Source: Amyelois transitella (taxonomy: Eukaryota; Arthropoda; Insecta; Lepidoptera; Pyralidae). Taken from it: DNA of 64,000 nt. The position numbers were made by a program, and so were the translations under genes. Of the stretch, positions 25,838-35,600 are shown in pieces (position 1 is the first letter of the stretch; the number at the start of each line of letters is the position of its first letter). The DNA lies in contig NC_083508.1 of NCBI RefSeq assembly GCF_032362555.1, forward strand, positions 8,275,001 through 8,339,000. The letters run 5' to 3'. The notes under the pieces are model-generated. The model saw only the letters and a list, made by a program, of their open reading frames with translations. It did no database searches and was not told the origin of the DNA.

Positions 25838-27064
25838 TCATTTGCCCAAGCTTTTCTTCAAGTTTTCAGCCAATTTATCCATAAACTCGAAGGTTTCGTA
25901 ATAATCTGATCGCTTTACATTATTCATGCCTTTGATGCAAATAGCTAAATCTTTAGTCATAACTCCAGATTCAATAGTGTCAACACACACTTTTTCGAGC
26001 GTTTCAGCGAATTTCTTGAGCTCTTGATTATTATCCAATTTGGCGCGGTGGAGAAGCCCTCTGGTCCAGGCGAAAATAGAAGCGATGGGGTTGGTGGATG
26101 TTTCCTTGCCTTGCTGGTAGAATCGGAAGTGCCTGGTTACCGTACCGTGAGCGGCTTCTGCCTCAACTGTCTTGCCGTCAGGGCAAATCAAGACAGATGT
26201 CATCAGACCCAAAGAACCATAGCCTTGAGCGACCGAGTCTGACTGCACATCGCCGTCGTAGTTCTTACAAGCCCATACAAATCCACCTTCCGATTTCATA
26301 GCATAAGCAACCATATCATCGATAAGTCTATGCTCATACCAAATACCTGCAGCCTCGAATTGCTTTTTGTATTCCTTCTCGTAAATTTCTTGGAAGATAT
26401 CTTTGAAGCGGCCATCATATTTCTTCAAAATAGTATTTTTTGTACTCAGGTACAGAGGATATTTTCTGTCAAGGGCGAACTTAAATGACGAGTGGGCAAA
26501 GTCTACAATAGAGGCATCAGTATTGAACATGCCGAGAGCTACACCGGCACCCTTAAAATCATTGACGACATGTCTTATTGGTTGTCCAGAGGGTGGGGTC
26601 CAAATCAGTTCAAGTTTTCCTTCACCAGGTACGACAAAGTCGGTAGCCTTGTACTGATCAGCATGAGCGTGACGCCCAATGATGATGGGTTTCTCCCAGC
26701 CAGTGACAAGGCGAGGGATATTCTTACAAATAATGGCTTCTCTGAAGACAGTGCCGCCGAGGATGTTACGGATGGTTCCATTGGGACTTTTCCACATCTT
26801 TTTCAATTTGAATTCTTCTACTCTCTTTTCGTCAGGTGTAATAGTAGCGCATTTAATGCCCACGTTGTATTTCTTGATGGCATTGGCACAGTCGATTGTT
26901 ACTTGATCATCTGTTTGATCACGATACTCCATGCCCAAATCAAATGTATGCAATTCAATGTCCAAGAAAGGTAAAATAAGCTTATCTTTAATCAGATCCC
27001 AGATGATCCTGGTCATTTCATCACCGAGGATGTCGACTACGGGTCCAGCCTTTATTTTCGACAT
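25838..27064 (-). CDS. Idh: NADP-dependent isocitrate dehydrogenase (cytosolic/peroxisomal type)
   Basis: It oxidatively decarboxylates isocitrate to 2-oxoglutarate and makes NADPH. The start chosen is the ATG at 27064 ([10 protein letters not shown]), just inside a splice acceptor (ttctttttacag) at 27075-27076; the frame upstream of it is intron. The product of 408 residues aligns throughout with animal IDH1. Isocitrate contacts are the 'KSPNGTIRN' loop (S93, N95, R99), R108 and R131 in '[12 protein letters not shown]'. Catalytic Y138 and K209 and metal ligands D249, D272 and D276 are present. The signature is '[19 protein letters not shown]', and NADP contacts lie in 'AAHGTVTR' (H306-R311). 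There are no introns inside the coding region. Oddity: the frame ends 'ENLKKSLGK' then TGA, whereas the neighbouring frame continues '[14 protein letters not shown]' to a TAA at 25812-25814. That resembles the human ending 'NLKIKLAQ' better, so a one-base loss near 25853-25860 is likely (see findings). Confidence 0.96.
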   Translation of the reverse strand: MSKIKAGPVVDILGDEMTRIIWDLIKDKLILPFLDIELHTFDLGMEYRDQTDDQVTIDCANAIKKYNVGIKCATITPDEKRVEEFKLKKMWKSPNGTIRNILGGTVFREAIICKNIPRLVTGWEKPIIIGRHAHADQYKATDFVVPGEGKLELIWTPPSGQPIRHVVNDFKGAGVALGMFNTDASIVDFAHSSFKFALDRKYPLYLSTKNTILKKYDGRFKDIFQEIYEKEYKKQFEAAGIWYEHRLIDDMVAYAMKSEGGFVWACKNYDGDVQSDSVAQGYGSLGLMTSVLICPDGKTVEAEAAHGTVTRHFRFYQQGKETSTNPIASIFAWTRGLLHRAKLDNNQELKKFAETLEKVCVDTIESGVMTKDLAICIKGMNNVKRSDYYETFEFMDKLAENLKKSLGK

Positions 27065-27074
27065 GTTGATGGTT
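27065..27074 (-). other. Idh: Idh 5' UTR, second-exon part
   Basis: Ten untranslated bases (AACCATCAAC) lie between the acceptor and the start codon. They contain no in-frame stop, so an alternative upstream exon could in principle add an N-terminal extension such as a mitochondrial presequence. Alternative Idh starts are known in other animals, but I saw no such exon. Confidence 0.6.
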
Positions 27075-27129
27075 CTGTAAAAAGAAGATAAAAACATCTT
27101 GTTAATATAAAATAAACAGTAAAGTATCA

Positions 27130-27377
27130 GGGCCGTGTGGTTCCCGGCACCAATAAAAAAAAAGGAATAAGACCACTCTTTCTCTTTCCCATGGATGTCG
27201 TAAAAGGCGTATAAGGGATAGGCTTACAAGCTTGGGGTTCTTCTTTTCTCTTCTACCAACCTGTCACTGTTTGAATCTCAATTCCATCATTAAGCCAAAC
27301 AGCTGAACGTGGCCTATCAGTCTTTCAAAATTGCTGGCTCTGTCTACACCGCAAGGGATATACACGTAATTATATGG
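27130..27377 (-). repeat. Near full-length copy of the 'gggtagacagagcc' dispersed repeat
   Basis: It runs from 'ggccgtgtggttcccggcac' through 'cccatggatgtcgtaaaagg', 'ccaacctgtcactgtttgaa', 'gccaaacagctgaacgtggc' and 'ctatcagtctttc' to 'taccgcaagggatatacacg'-like sequence. This is the most complete of about a dozen copies in the window, roughly 250 bp, with no coding capacity. I recognise it as a high-copy lepidopteran repeat but cannot name its family. Confidence 0.75.
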
Positions 27378-27544
27378 ATTGATGGAGAAAAGTAAGAATA
27401 AATTTCATCAAAATCCGTACATTACATTTTAATACATAATTATGTTATTATTTTAAGAAAGTAATTTTATTTTAACTTGAATCAACTGTTAGATATACAG
27501 TGGTAAAGGCCAATTCTTAACTTACAGATAAGTAATCACTGATT

Positions 27545-27640
27545 AGAACTTAGTTACGGCCTTTGTAGTGCAGCGGTAATGTGCTTTCCTCTCACTTCCT
27601 CTTTCCCGGAGGGGAGGCGGAGACTACATCTTTCTTTAAA
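27545..27640 (+). repeat. Possible tRNA-like SINE head fragment
   Basis: 'cctttgtagtgcagcggtaa' resembles an A box of a tRNA-derived SINE, but no matching B box follows. Weak. Confidence 0.3.
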
Positions 27641-27889
27641 CTTAATAGCGATATAAATATGGATATTTTAATTGTTTTCCTTTTGCCCTATTGTTTGCAA
27701 ACATAGGAATATGGGAACTATTTTTAAAGCAATAACTATTAAATGCAAATGTAGAGAATGAAAATATTATTTCTTAAGTACCTACTTGCTTTTTGTAACA
27801 TAAAAAGTGGAATGTTTGTTATCATTTGGAACAGGCACAGATAATTAATTTAAGTGCTATGTCATGGTTTGAATTGCACTATTTTATCC

Positions 27890-28180
27890 ATTCAAATTCA
27901 AATTCAAAATTCAAAATTTTTTATTCATTATTATAGGATATTATTATATCGCTTAATAATTGTCGTATGGTTTAACAACTTGGTTGACGTCAAATATATT
28001 ACTTAAAAACTAAGTTTACTGCCGCTTCCAAGGCGTCAGTGCAGAAGAAGCGGTAACAAACTGCACTGCAGCATTTTCTTCAACAACGTCAACTTCACAA
28101 TATTAAATTATACTTAGAATAGAATGTGGACGGGAGAATACATTGTTCACGGGAGATTTATATATTTATGAGATTTAATA
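27890..28180 (-). repeat. LINE-like 3' region copy B, with TTGAA-type tail
   Basis: Read on the minus strand it shows 'ctcccgtccacattctattc', 'gaagaaaatgctgcagtgca', 'taccgcttctt', 'cggcagtaaacttagttttt' and 'gacgtcaaccaa', and ends in tandem 'gaatttgaatttgaa'. It is the inverted counterpart of copy A at 23440-23735. The terminal short tandem repeat fits a non-LTR element 3' end. Confidence 0.7.
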
Positions 28181-28198
28181 TTGAAAAAAGAAAAAAAA

Positions 28199-28219
28199 TA
28201 TATATATATATATATATAT
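28199..28219. repeat. (TA)n microsatellite
   Basis: About ten uninterrupted TA units follow an A-rich run. Confidence 0.95.
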
Positions 28220-28324
28220 TTTATGGATTGCCATTAACATAACATACTTGATTTGACAAAGACTTAATAGCAAAATATATAAAATGCAAATTATTTATTT
28301 TGTAACTTAGGTACTATTTATAAA

Positions 28325-28510
28325 AAAAAGAATATGACAACTCCTTCTCTTCACATGGATGTCATAAAAGGCAACTAAAGGATAGTATTATTAATTAGGG
28401 ATTCTTATTTAATGCAATGGGCTAGCAACCTGTCACTCATGTCAACAAGCCAAAAAGCTGAATTTGGCCCATGACTATTGGCTCTGTCTATCCCCGTATG
28501 TATGTAGGTA
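28325..28510 (-). repeat. Diverged copy of the 'gggtagacagagcc' repeat
   Basis: It contains 'cacatggatgtcataaaagg', 'gctagcaacctgtcactcat' and 'attggctctgtctatccccg' in the same order as the copy at 27130. Confidence 0.65.
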
Positions 28511-28689
28511 ATGAAAACATTATCTCTAATATTGTTATCCAAAAATTGTGATAAAAGCCGATGACAGTAATTAGGAATAAAAAAACTGAATCAAGGTGAA
28601 TGTGAAGTTCATTAACCAAAATAATTCAATATGTAAATATTTTGATAGTGGATTTGGTGTTGGTTGAGTGTTTTGCATAAAATTTAGAA

Positions 28690-28925
28690 CCCCTTTGTGA
28701 CATGTGGCTTCCTGCACTGTCCATACCTTTCCCGTGTTGTAAAAGGCGATTAAGGGACAAGCTTATAAACTTGAAGATTCCTTTAGTAGGTGATAGACTA
28801 TAAGAGGAATAGGCTCAATTAAGCCATAAAGCTATACAGATGAACATGGCCTTTCAGTCTTTTCAAGACTGTTAGCTCAGTCTACCCCGCAAGGGATAAA
28901 GATGTGACTGTGTATAGGTATGTAG
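28690..28925 (-). repeat. Copy of the 'gggtagacagagcc' repeat
   Basis: It contains 'tgttgtaaaaggcgattaag', 'gatgaacatggcctttcagt', 'cttttcaagactgttagctc' and 'ctaccccgcaagggataaag'. It is the third copy in the Idh first intron in the same orientation. Confidence 0.7.
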
Positions 28926-29500
28926 AACCCCTAATTAAGAATGTTTTACTTTAGTTTTAATAATAAATTATGTTTGATGTCAATGAGGTGTATACATTAT
29001 ATCTAAAAATTAGAAATAAAGAGAATGAAACGCATCTGCATTAAACAAAACAAAGCTAGTTACAAACTAATATTTGTCATCTAAATATTATATTTGTACA
29101 CATTTTTTATACTTAGATCATTTTATAAAGAAAAAGTGATAAATTTACGAAGACATAGGTTTTTGAAATTTTAGGTTCATTTACAATTATTCCAAGCCAA
29201 CTTCCTAAATACTTTTAAATACGTAAAAATAAAGTTCTTACTTAAAATAAGGAACTAAATCTTAAGTAACACAAAATGTGTAAATTGCATAAAATACAAG
29301 AAGCTACAAATCCTTGAGATTGTTTACCAAGAACCTGGGCAAAGTTCAAGAGACAGGAGAACCTCTGTCATGTTAGAAGGTATGTATCTGCCATAAATTA
29401 TATATGATCGTACCAACAAATACCATGCAAAATATGATGGGAACAAGTTACAAAAAGTTATTTTTTAAATGAAATTGATATTAGTTTTAAATAAGCTTAC

Positions 29501-29620
29501 CTAAATAAGCAGCTATTCACAAATTATATATCCGTCGTATCACCCTCACTGCGCCAGTGAAACTAACGTGACACGTCGGTGATTGGTGACGATAAAACAC
29601 ACTATCTCATACCTATATTA
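29501..29620 (-). promoter_or_regulatory. Idh: Idh untranslated first exon and core promoter region (inferred)
   Basis: The donor at 29499-29500 marks the 3' end of the first exon; the transcription start is not visible. Upstream on the minus strand, a GC-richer patch with a CCAAT box (ATTGG on plus, 29582-29586) and 'cgacgtgtcacg' looks like promoter sequence. The extent is a guess. Confidence 0.4.
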
Positions 29621-30219
29621 AGTAGGTACCTATATAACCTATCGCCGTAAACCGAAGAGACAGCAAAACGAATTTTAGATTAAGTGACAACTTTCGCAAT
29701 AACAAGCAAATTCACCTTTAGGAATCCTACGGCTGAAGATGTGATGTGATTGGATTCTAGGAAGATAAACACAAGGAGTGTTTATCTTACCTCTACCGGG
29801 ATTCTATTATTTTACCAAATCAAATTAAGTACATACCTACCTAACTAATCTTGTATGAGTGAGTGGGTTATTATGAATATTATATTAAAATTATTGACAT
29901 CTTGACGTTGGATGATAGTTACTTTCTCAAAGCGTTAAAACGGATTTATTTTTCATAAAACTGATTAAAATAGGGACATGTAAGTGCTGATGATCTTAAA
30001 ACGCAACAAAAACACATTTATATGTCTACTAAAGTTAATTAAAATAAAAATAAAAATTGAAGATAGGAATACCTTTAAAAATAATAGTCACAAATATTAA
30101 AAATGTGATAAAAGTAGGTAACGTAATGGAACGAAATGACTTGATTGATTTTAAATGTCAGACTTGATTCTTACTTGACATTGATAGATGTGTGGCGACA
30201 TCTCTACGCCACAATAACA
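29621..30219. other. Spacer between Idh promoter and the retrotransposon
   Basis: AT-rich; nothing recognised. Confidence 0.4.
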
Positions 30220-30229
30220 ACTAAACCTT
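30220..30229 (+). repeat. Target-site duplication, left copy
   Basis: 'actaaacctt' is identical to 32031-32040 at the other end of the retrotransposon fragment. Confidence 0.8.
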
Positions 30230-32030
30230 GAAAGAAGAAAGAGGTCCTGGAGCACACACCGGTCATTTATCCGTTTCTTTATCAGTGCTATTCTTCGTCC
30301 AGTCACCTGTTTTTCCAGGGAAGACCCATTTCATCGCAAGTTGGTGCACAGCAGGGAGATCCTTTAGGCCCACTCATTTTTAGTCTGGCAATTCATAGAG
30401 CTGTTACTAGTATGAAGTCTCCGCTGAATGTCTGGTACCTAGATGACGGTTCCTTTGGTGGCCCTCCTGACGTCGTGGCAGCAGATTTACAAAATCTGTC
30501 TGTTATGTTTAAACAGCTTGGGCTAGAGTTTAGTACAAGTAAGTGTGAGTTATTTTTGTGTGGACAAGTAGCCAGTACTTCTATATCACGTTTTGAGTGT
30601 TTGTTGCCGGGTGTGAAGGTTGTGGACGAGTCCAATTTCAGGCTTTTAGGGGCACCTATTTTTAAGGAGGGGTTGCCTCAGTCCTTTAAGGATAAATTGA
30701 TAAATCTCGTTGCCTCTCACGATCGTTTGAAAAACTTACCTTCCCATGTCTCGCTGGTGCTTCTCCGAAATTCCTTGGCGGTCCCTCGGTTGACATACGT
30801 TTTGAGAACGAGTCCTTCTTGGTTATGCCCTCACGAAATAGAACAGTTTGACAATGCAGTCAAATCAATCCTAGAGGACATTCTTAACGTCAGGCTTGAT
30901 GAAGTGCAGTGGAAGCAAGCTTCTTTGCCTGTCCGGTGCGGTGGTTTGGGTATTCGCCGCTTGGAGGATTTGGCTCTCCCGGCATTCTTGGCCTCTCGTC
31001 GCATGGGGTTGTCAATCTTGTCACTAAATTACTCCCTTCTAGCGGTGACAGTTTGATCTTGCCCTTTGTAGACGATGCTTTGATAGCGTGGGTGGGGCAA
31101 AACCCGAACTGTGCGGTTCCTGATAGGCCCGAGGTTCAGCGCCTTTGGGATGAAAACAGGTCTCAGTCTATTTTTAGGGAACTGGAGGGCCAGGTCACCG
31201 GTGCTCATTTGGCTCGCTTCAAGGCCGCAGCTGAACCGGAGTCGGGCGCTTGGTTGCACGCTATCCCATCCCCACAAATGGGAACATTATTAGATAACGA
31301 TTCCCTGAGAGTAGCCGAAGCTTTACGGTTGGGGTGCGTTGTGTGTCAACCTCATCTCTGTATTTGTGGGAAGATGGTGGAGGCCGATGGGCACCATGCT
31401 CTTGGGTGCGCACGTTGTGCGGGTCGTCTGTCGCGGCATCACTCGTTAAATGACATTATACGAAGGGCTTTAATATCTGCCAATATACCTTGTCAGCTGG
31501 AACCGCCGGGTCTGTTGCGTACGGACGGGAAGCGACCTGATGGACTCACTTTGGTGCCGTGGCAGAGAGGACGTTGCCTGTTGTGGGACGCGACGTGCGT
31601 TAGCACGTATGCGGCGTCCTATCTCACTAACACTGAGCGTACACCCGGCGCAGCCGCTAAGATGGCTGCTGAACAAAAGATTAATAAATACTCGGTTCTA
31701 ACAACTCAGTATGAGTTTGTTCCGGTGGCCGTAGAAACAGCCGGTCCATGGTGTCCTCAGGCGAGGCTCTTTATTGGTGAGATTGGACGGCGTTTAAGGG
31801 CACGTGGTTATGACAACCGCTCGGGATGGTACCTGGTGCAAAGGCTCTCCATAGCTATCCAAAGAGGGAATGCGGCAAGTTTAATGGGTACTTTTGAGCC
31901 GGGTGCAGTCCGGGGTGGTATTTTTGATTAAATGTATTTGTTTGTTTGGTGATTGTTTCTATTTTGTATTACCTTGATGTTGACGAAGCTGTTGTGAATA
32001 TTTTGTAATATTTTGATAAATAAAATTAAT
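30230..32030 (+). mobile_element. 5'-truncated non-LTR retrotransposon
   Basis: An insertion of about 1.8 kb is framed by a perfect 10-bp direct repeat (actaaacctt). The left end falls inside the reverse transcriptase domain and the right end is an AT-rich 3' UTR with an AATAAA (gataaataaaattaat). This is what an incomplete target-primed reverse transcription event leaves behind. The coding part is described separately. The family cannot be fixed from the sequence alone; the C-terminal domain suggests an element with a restriction-like endonuclease. Confidence 0.85.
30241..31931 (+). pseudogene. Reverse transcriptase and C-terminal zinc-finger/endonuclease-like ORF, truncated and frameshifted
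   Basis: The first frame opens at 30241 without a start codon. It encodes the second half of an RT domain: 'YQCYSSSSHLFF', 'GAQQGDPLGPLIFSLAIH', then the catalytic 'VWYLDDG' (about 30430-30450) and the thumb region. Near 31000-31010 the frame shifts. The upstream frame runs into a stop at about 31054-31056, while the continuing frame carries 'VVNLVTKLLPSSG' on to a stop at 31929-31931. The distal part has a CCHC-like finger (CICG... H... C around 31360-31410) followed by 'GKRPDGLTL' and 'LLWDATC', consistent with a PD-(D/E)XK type endonuclease as in R2-like groups; that last assignment is inference. The RT N-terminus is missing, so the copy is dead. Confidence 0.85.
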
Positions 32031-32040
32031 ACTAAACCTT
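32031..32040 (+). repeat. Target-site duplication, right copy
   Basis: 'actaaacctt' directly follows the element's AT-rich 3' end. Confidence 0.8.
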
Positions 32041-32638
32041 TCTACATGACCTAAATATCTAAACTAAGAACTTAATTCCTTTTCTTATTTTCTACATAAT
32101 TCCTTTCCATATATTTTACATTATCGCTTTTAATTTCATCAGGTTTATACCGATTTTAATTAATTCTTCCGCTTCTGCCACAATGGCCTATTACTGCCAT
32201 ACATTCGTGTTGGGACGAACACGCTTTTAGCACCTGGGAGCCTAACTAAAATACCGCGCTTTAGTTTTAGCTTTAACCTCAATCGAATAGGTGACTGTTA
32301 TCTATTGAAAACAATTGGCATGTTGGCTAGTTGAAGCGGCGAAGGCGAAGGTTTCTCCATGTAGGTACCTATCTAGATATTTTTTTTGCTTGTCAAGAAG
32401 TGTTGTCAAACGTCTAATTCTCTGTCAATATAGGTAATTATCTGTGCGTCAAATTGACATTGATTGCCGCAGACAGAAGCTGCCTGATTGCAGGCAGTTT
32501 GAGTTTCTTTGAAATTTAGAAATATCGATTTGGAAGGAAATTGAGTGAAGTGGAAATATGGGAAATATAAAATCTTAAATGACGTTTTACAAGACAACGT
32601 TGTTATTGTGAGTAATAGGTCGTTTCTTGTTCATCGAA
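32041..32638 (+). promoter_or_regulatory. DNTTIP1: Upstream region and 5' UTR of DNTTIP1
   Basis: This stretch of about 600 bp lies between the retrotransposon and the DNTTIP1 start codon. It must hold the promoter and 5' UTR unless a further upstream exon exists. No TATA box or transcription start was fixed. The region 32160-32370 is somewhat GC-richer. Confidence 0.4.
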
Positions 32639-35600
32639 ATGGTGATACAAAAGAATTGGAATAACGTCGAAGCGTCGCCTCAGAATCCTACTCCTGAGAG
32701 TACCCCCAGTAGCTCATGGAACTTCCAGCCCCCAATTCGGATGATAACTGTTCGTGCTAGTGATACAGTCAATATGCAGGTAACTAATAATTGAGTACTT
32801 CAAAACGCAAAACTTTCCAAAGTCTTGAAAAAAAAAAACATAGAAAGAAAACGCCCATTTGTGAACTTGAACTTTGTTTGCTTCTACTGTATACAGAAAT
32901 ATTTAGATACCAAAGTGATTTATGATCAATTGATTTATGTAAAATATTTGAGATCATTGTAATGTATAATATGCCCTTCAACTAGGTATAGTTATGTATG
33001 AATTAAACAGGTACAAATGTACAGGTTTTAGAACTTTCCATATATGTTTTGAAATGTATATGGAAATTTTAACAGAATTTTGATAGAATTGCTAAAAATA
33101 TTACTTCCACAATGAATTTGCACATGAAGTTTAGTTATACAACTAAATAATCCTCTTATTTATTTATTTACTAATTTATGTACACAGAAAACTTAAGAGA
33201 CTGATAAACACAAGAAACAAAATAACAAAGGTTCTGCTTATTTAAAAGAATCTCTTCCAGCAGACCCAAGATAGGAGACATGATGTAAGGGCGACAGGAG
33301 TGACTATATCTTATTATTATTATTAATTATTTTCAGAAACAACCCATAACTCGCCAGATTGCTATCAATACCCTTGCAGCCATGCATAGGAGGTTTAGTC
33401 TGCCAGGACCTGTGCAGCCACATTCCAGACCTATAGCAGAATTCCGCGCAAGTGCCAATAAGTCTTTGGACATGTTGAGGCAAACTATACAATCAGCAGT
33501 CACTAGAGAGATTGATCAAGTTATAAAAAAATATCTTGAGGTAAGTAAATAAATATAAGGAAACCTAAGATTTAGACAAGTTGACCACCATGCTATTTTC
33601 AGTGCTTTTCAGTTTTATTCTCTGATCATAACAAGTTTATTCAATAGCATATAGCTGAATGTGGCCTTTCATTCTTTTCGAGACTGTTGGCTTTGTCTAA
33701 CCCATAATAGATAAAGCTGTGATTGTGTGTGTGTATCAGCATATTCAGCTATAAGGTTATTATATTAGCGTACTGCCTCTTACAGTCACAACACTAAAGA
33801 AACACTAAGAACTAGAAGTTATTGAAAGTCATCATTGTTGGAATTATTTTTGTTAAACAATAATATACACCTTATATGTATTTGACATTCTTGGGTGTTG
33901 CAACTAAGCTCCTATAAGACAAAACACTTCATAAATAATACATTAAAAAAATTAAATCTCTTCTATTCTTTTTTATTCTAAGCAGAAATTATCCTTACTG
34001 GGTATATGATCTACTAAATTATCATATGGTAGGTGTGGCAAGTCAAAACCTGTATAAAGAGTAAATACTTACTAAGTAACATATTATTTATTCCGAAAAT
34101 CAATTACTAACATTTATGCTTTTTATTATGTTTGTGAAATAAATCATATCAAATTTTTTATGTTACTAAGAAAGTTAAAATATTTGTGCTTTACTTGTAT
34201 ACCTACTGATATAACTAGAGTATTTTCTTTGTTTCAGAAATTCTTTGTACCTGCTGTAAATAACATAAGACTTAATCTGGGAGATGAATCAGTCAGTGAA
34301 GACCAAGTAAGTTTTATAGTATACTAGATAGCAAGTAAAACTGATAAACAGGTCCATGAGAGATGATTATTATTAGGTGCTCATTATTTTTACCAGAACT
34401 TACAACACAATTATTTTGACAGTTTGAAAATCTATTTCCTATCAATTTTTTTAGACAAGTTTCCGACAGACACCTTAATGTGTAAATGACAGGAAATATT
34501 TAAAACATTGTTTTAAAATGACATTGCATCCTTTAATGGGTTTACTTAAAAGTGTGTATTTTACAATTACAAGGCTCCTCGGACTAACAAACTCTTTGTT
34601 GAAAAATGATATTTACATTTTTAATTAGGTCCGGGCTGTGTGTAGAGCTATGTTGGATGCCACTCGTCTGTTGTACACTACTCCCACTCGTCCAGTAGCA
34701 TCACCTTACGAGACCAGTGATTCGGAATCCAGCAACGGTGCTGATACTAAATTTTCTAAACAAAATAATGTAAGTAGCAGCTTTTGATTAAGTTTTGGAT
34801 ACATACATACATATGATCACGTCCTTATCCCTTACGGGGTAGACAGAGCCAACAGTCTTGAAAAGACTGATAGGCCATGTGCAGCTGTTTGGCTTTGAGA
34901 TTCAAATAGTGACAGGTTGCTCAGCCCAAGTTTTGGATGTTTATAGGAAAAAATAATACTAGGTTCTGCTTGCAGTTTCTCACACACATGTCGTTTATGT
35001 AAGTTACCCTATGTCCTTCTTAGTAGTTCTTTATGTAACTTTATCCGCAACTTCATTCACTTGAATATTTATACAGACAAACTTCTTGATTTGTAAGTTT
35101 TAATATGGTTTCAAGTTCTCATATAGCGTTAAAATAAGATTATACACATATCTTTTTATCTATATTCTGTAATCAACTCATTGGAAATAAAAGTCTTCAA
35201 TATATATTTAAACACATTCTTATAACGATTATGAGTTACATAACTTAGTTTTCTTAAAAAAGATTTCATAATTTGCATATTACATTATTTCAGTTGCAAA
35301 GTCCATCACAGAACAAGCGTAAAGAGTCGGAGGCAGATATGGACATGGGTATAAAACGTAAGAAGATAAAGGAAGAGAATCCAGATAGTGGTTCGTCTTC
35401 TCCACTTCCCTCGCCAGCTCTGAGAGACCCTGAGAAATGGAACCCAGCCAGGTTGACACAGGATACATTGTTCATTATGGGGTCTCACGCTCATAAGGTA
35501 CAGTATCCATATATGAGATCTAGACTATTTTGAAACACCGTCAATTTTGTATAAAGTATTTACAAATTCAAATGGCTGTTGCCAATGCCAAGTTGTATGA

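Larger units (their letters stand above)
27075..29500 (-). other. Idh: Idh 5'-UTR intron, packed with repeats
   Basis: The intron is bounded by a donor (AG|GTAAGC, GT at 29499-29500) and an acceptor (TTTTTACAG, AG at 27075-27076). About 2.4 kb long, it contains three copies of one dispersed repeat in the same orientation, an LINE-like 3' end and a (TA)n tract, each listed separately. Confidence 0.6.

Noticed and set aside
26492..26974. A 160-codon plus-strand open frame opposite Idh
   Set aside because: It lies wholly antisense to a highly conserved enzyme; its openness follows from Idh codon use and it shows no domain.
35280..35494. Minus-strand open frames over DNTTIP1 exon 5
   Set aside because: Shadows of the real exon, whose splice sites and homology are clear on the plus strand.
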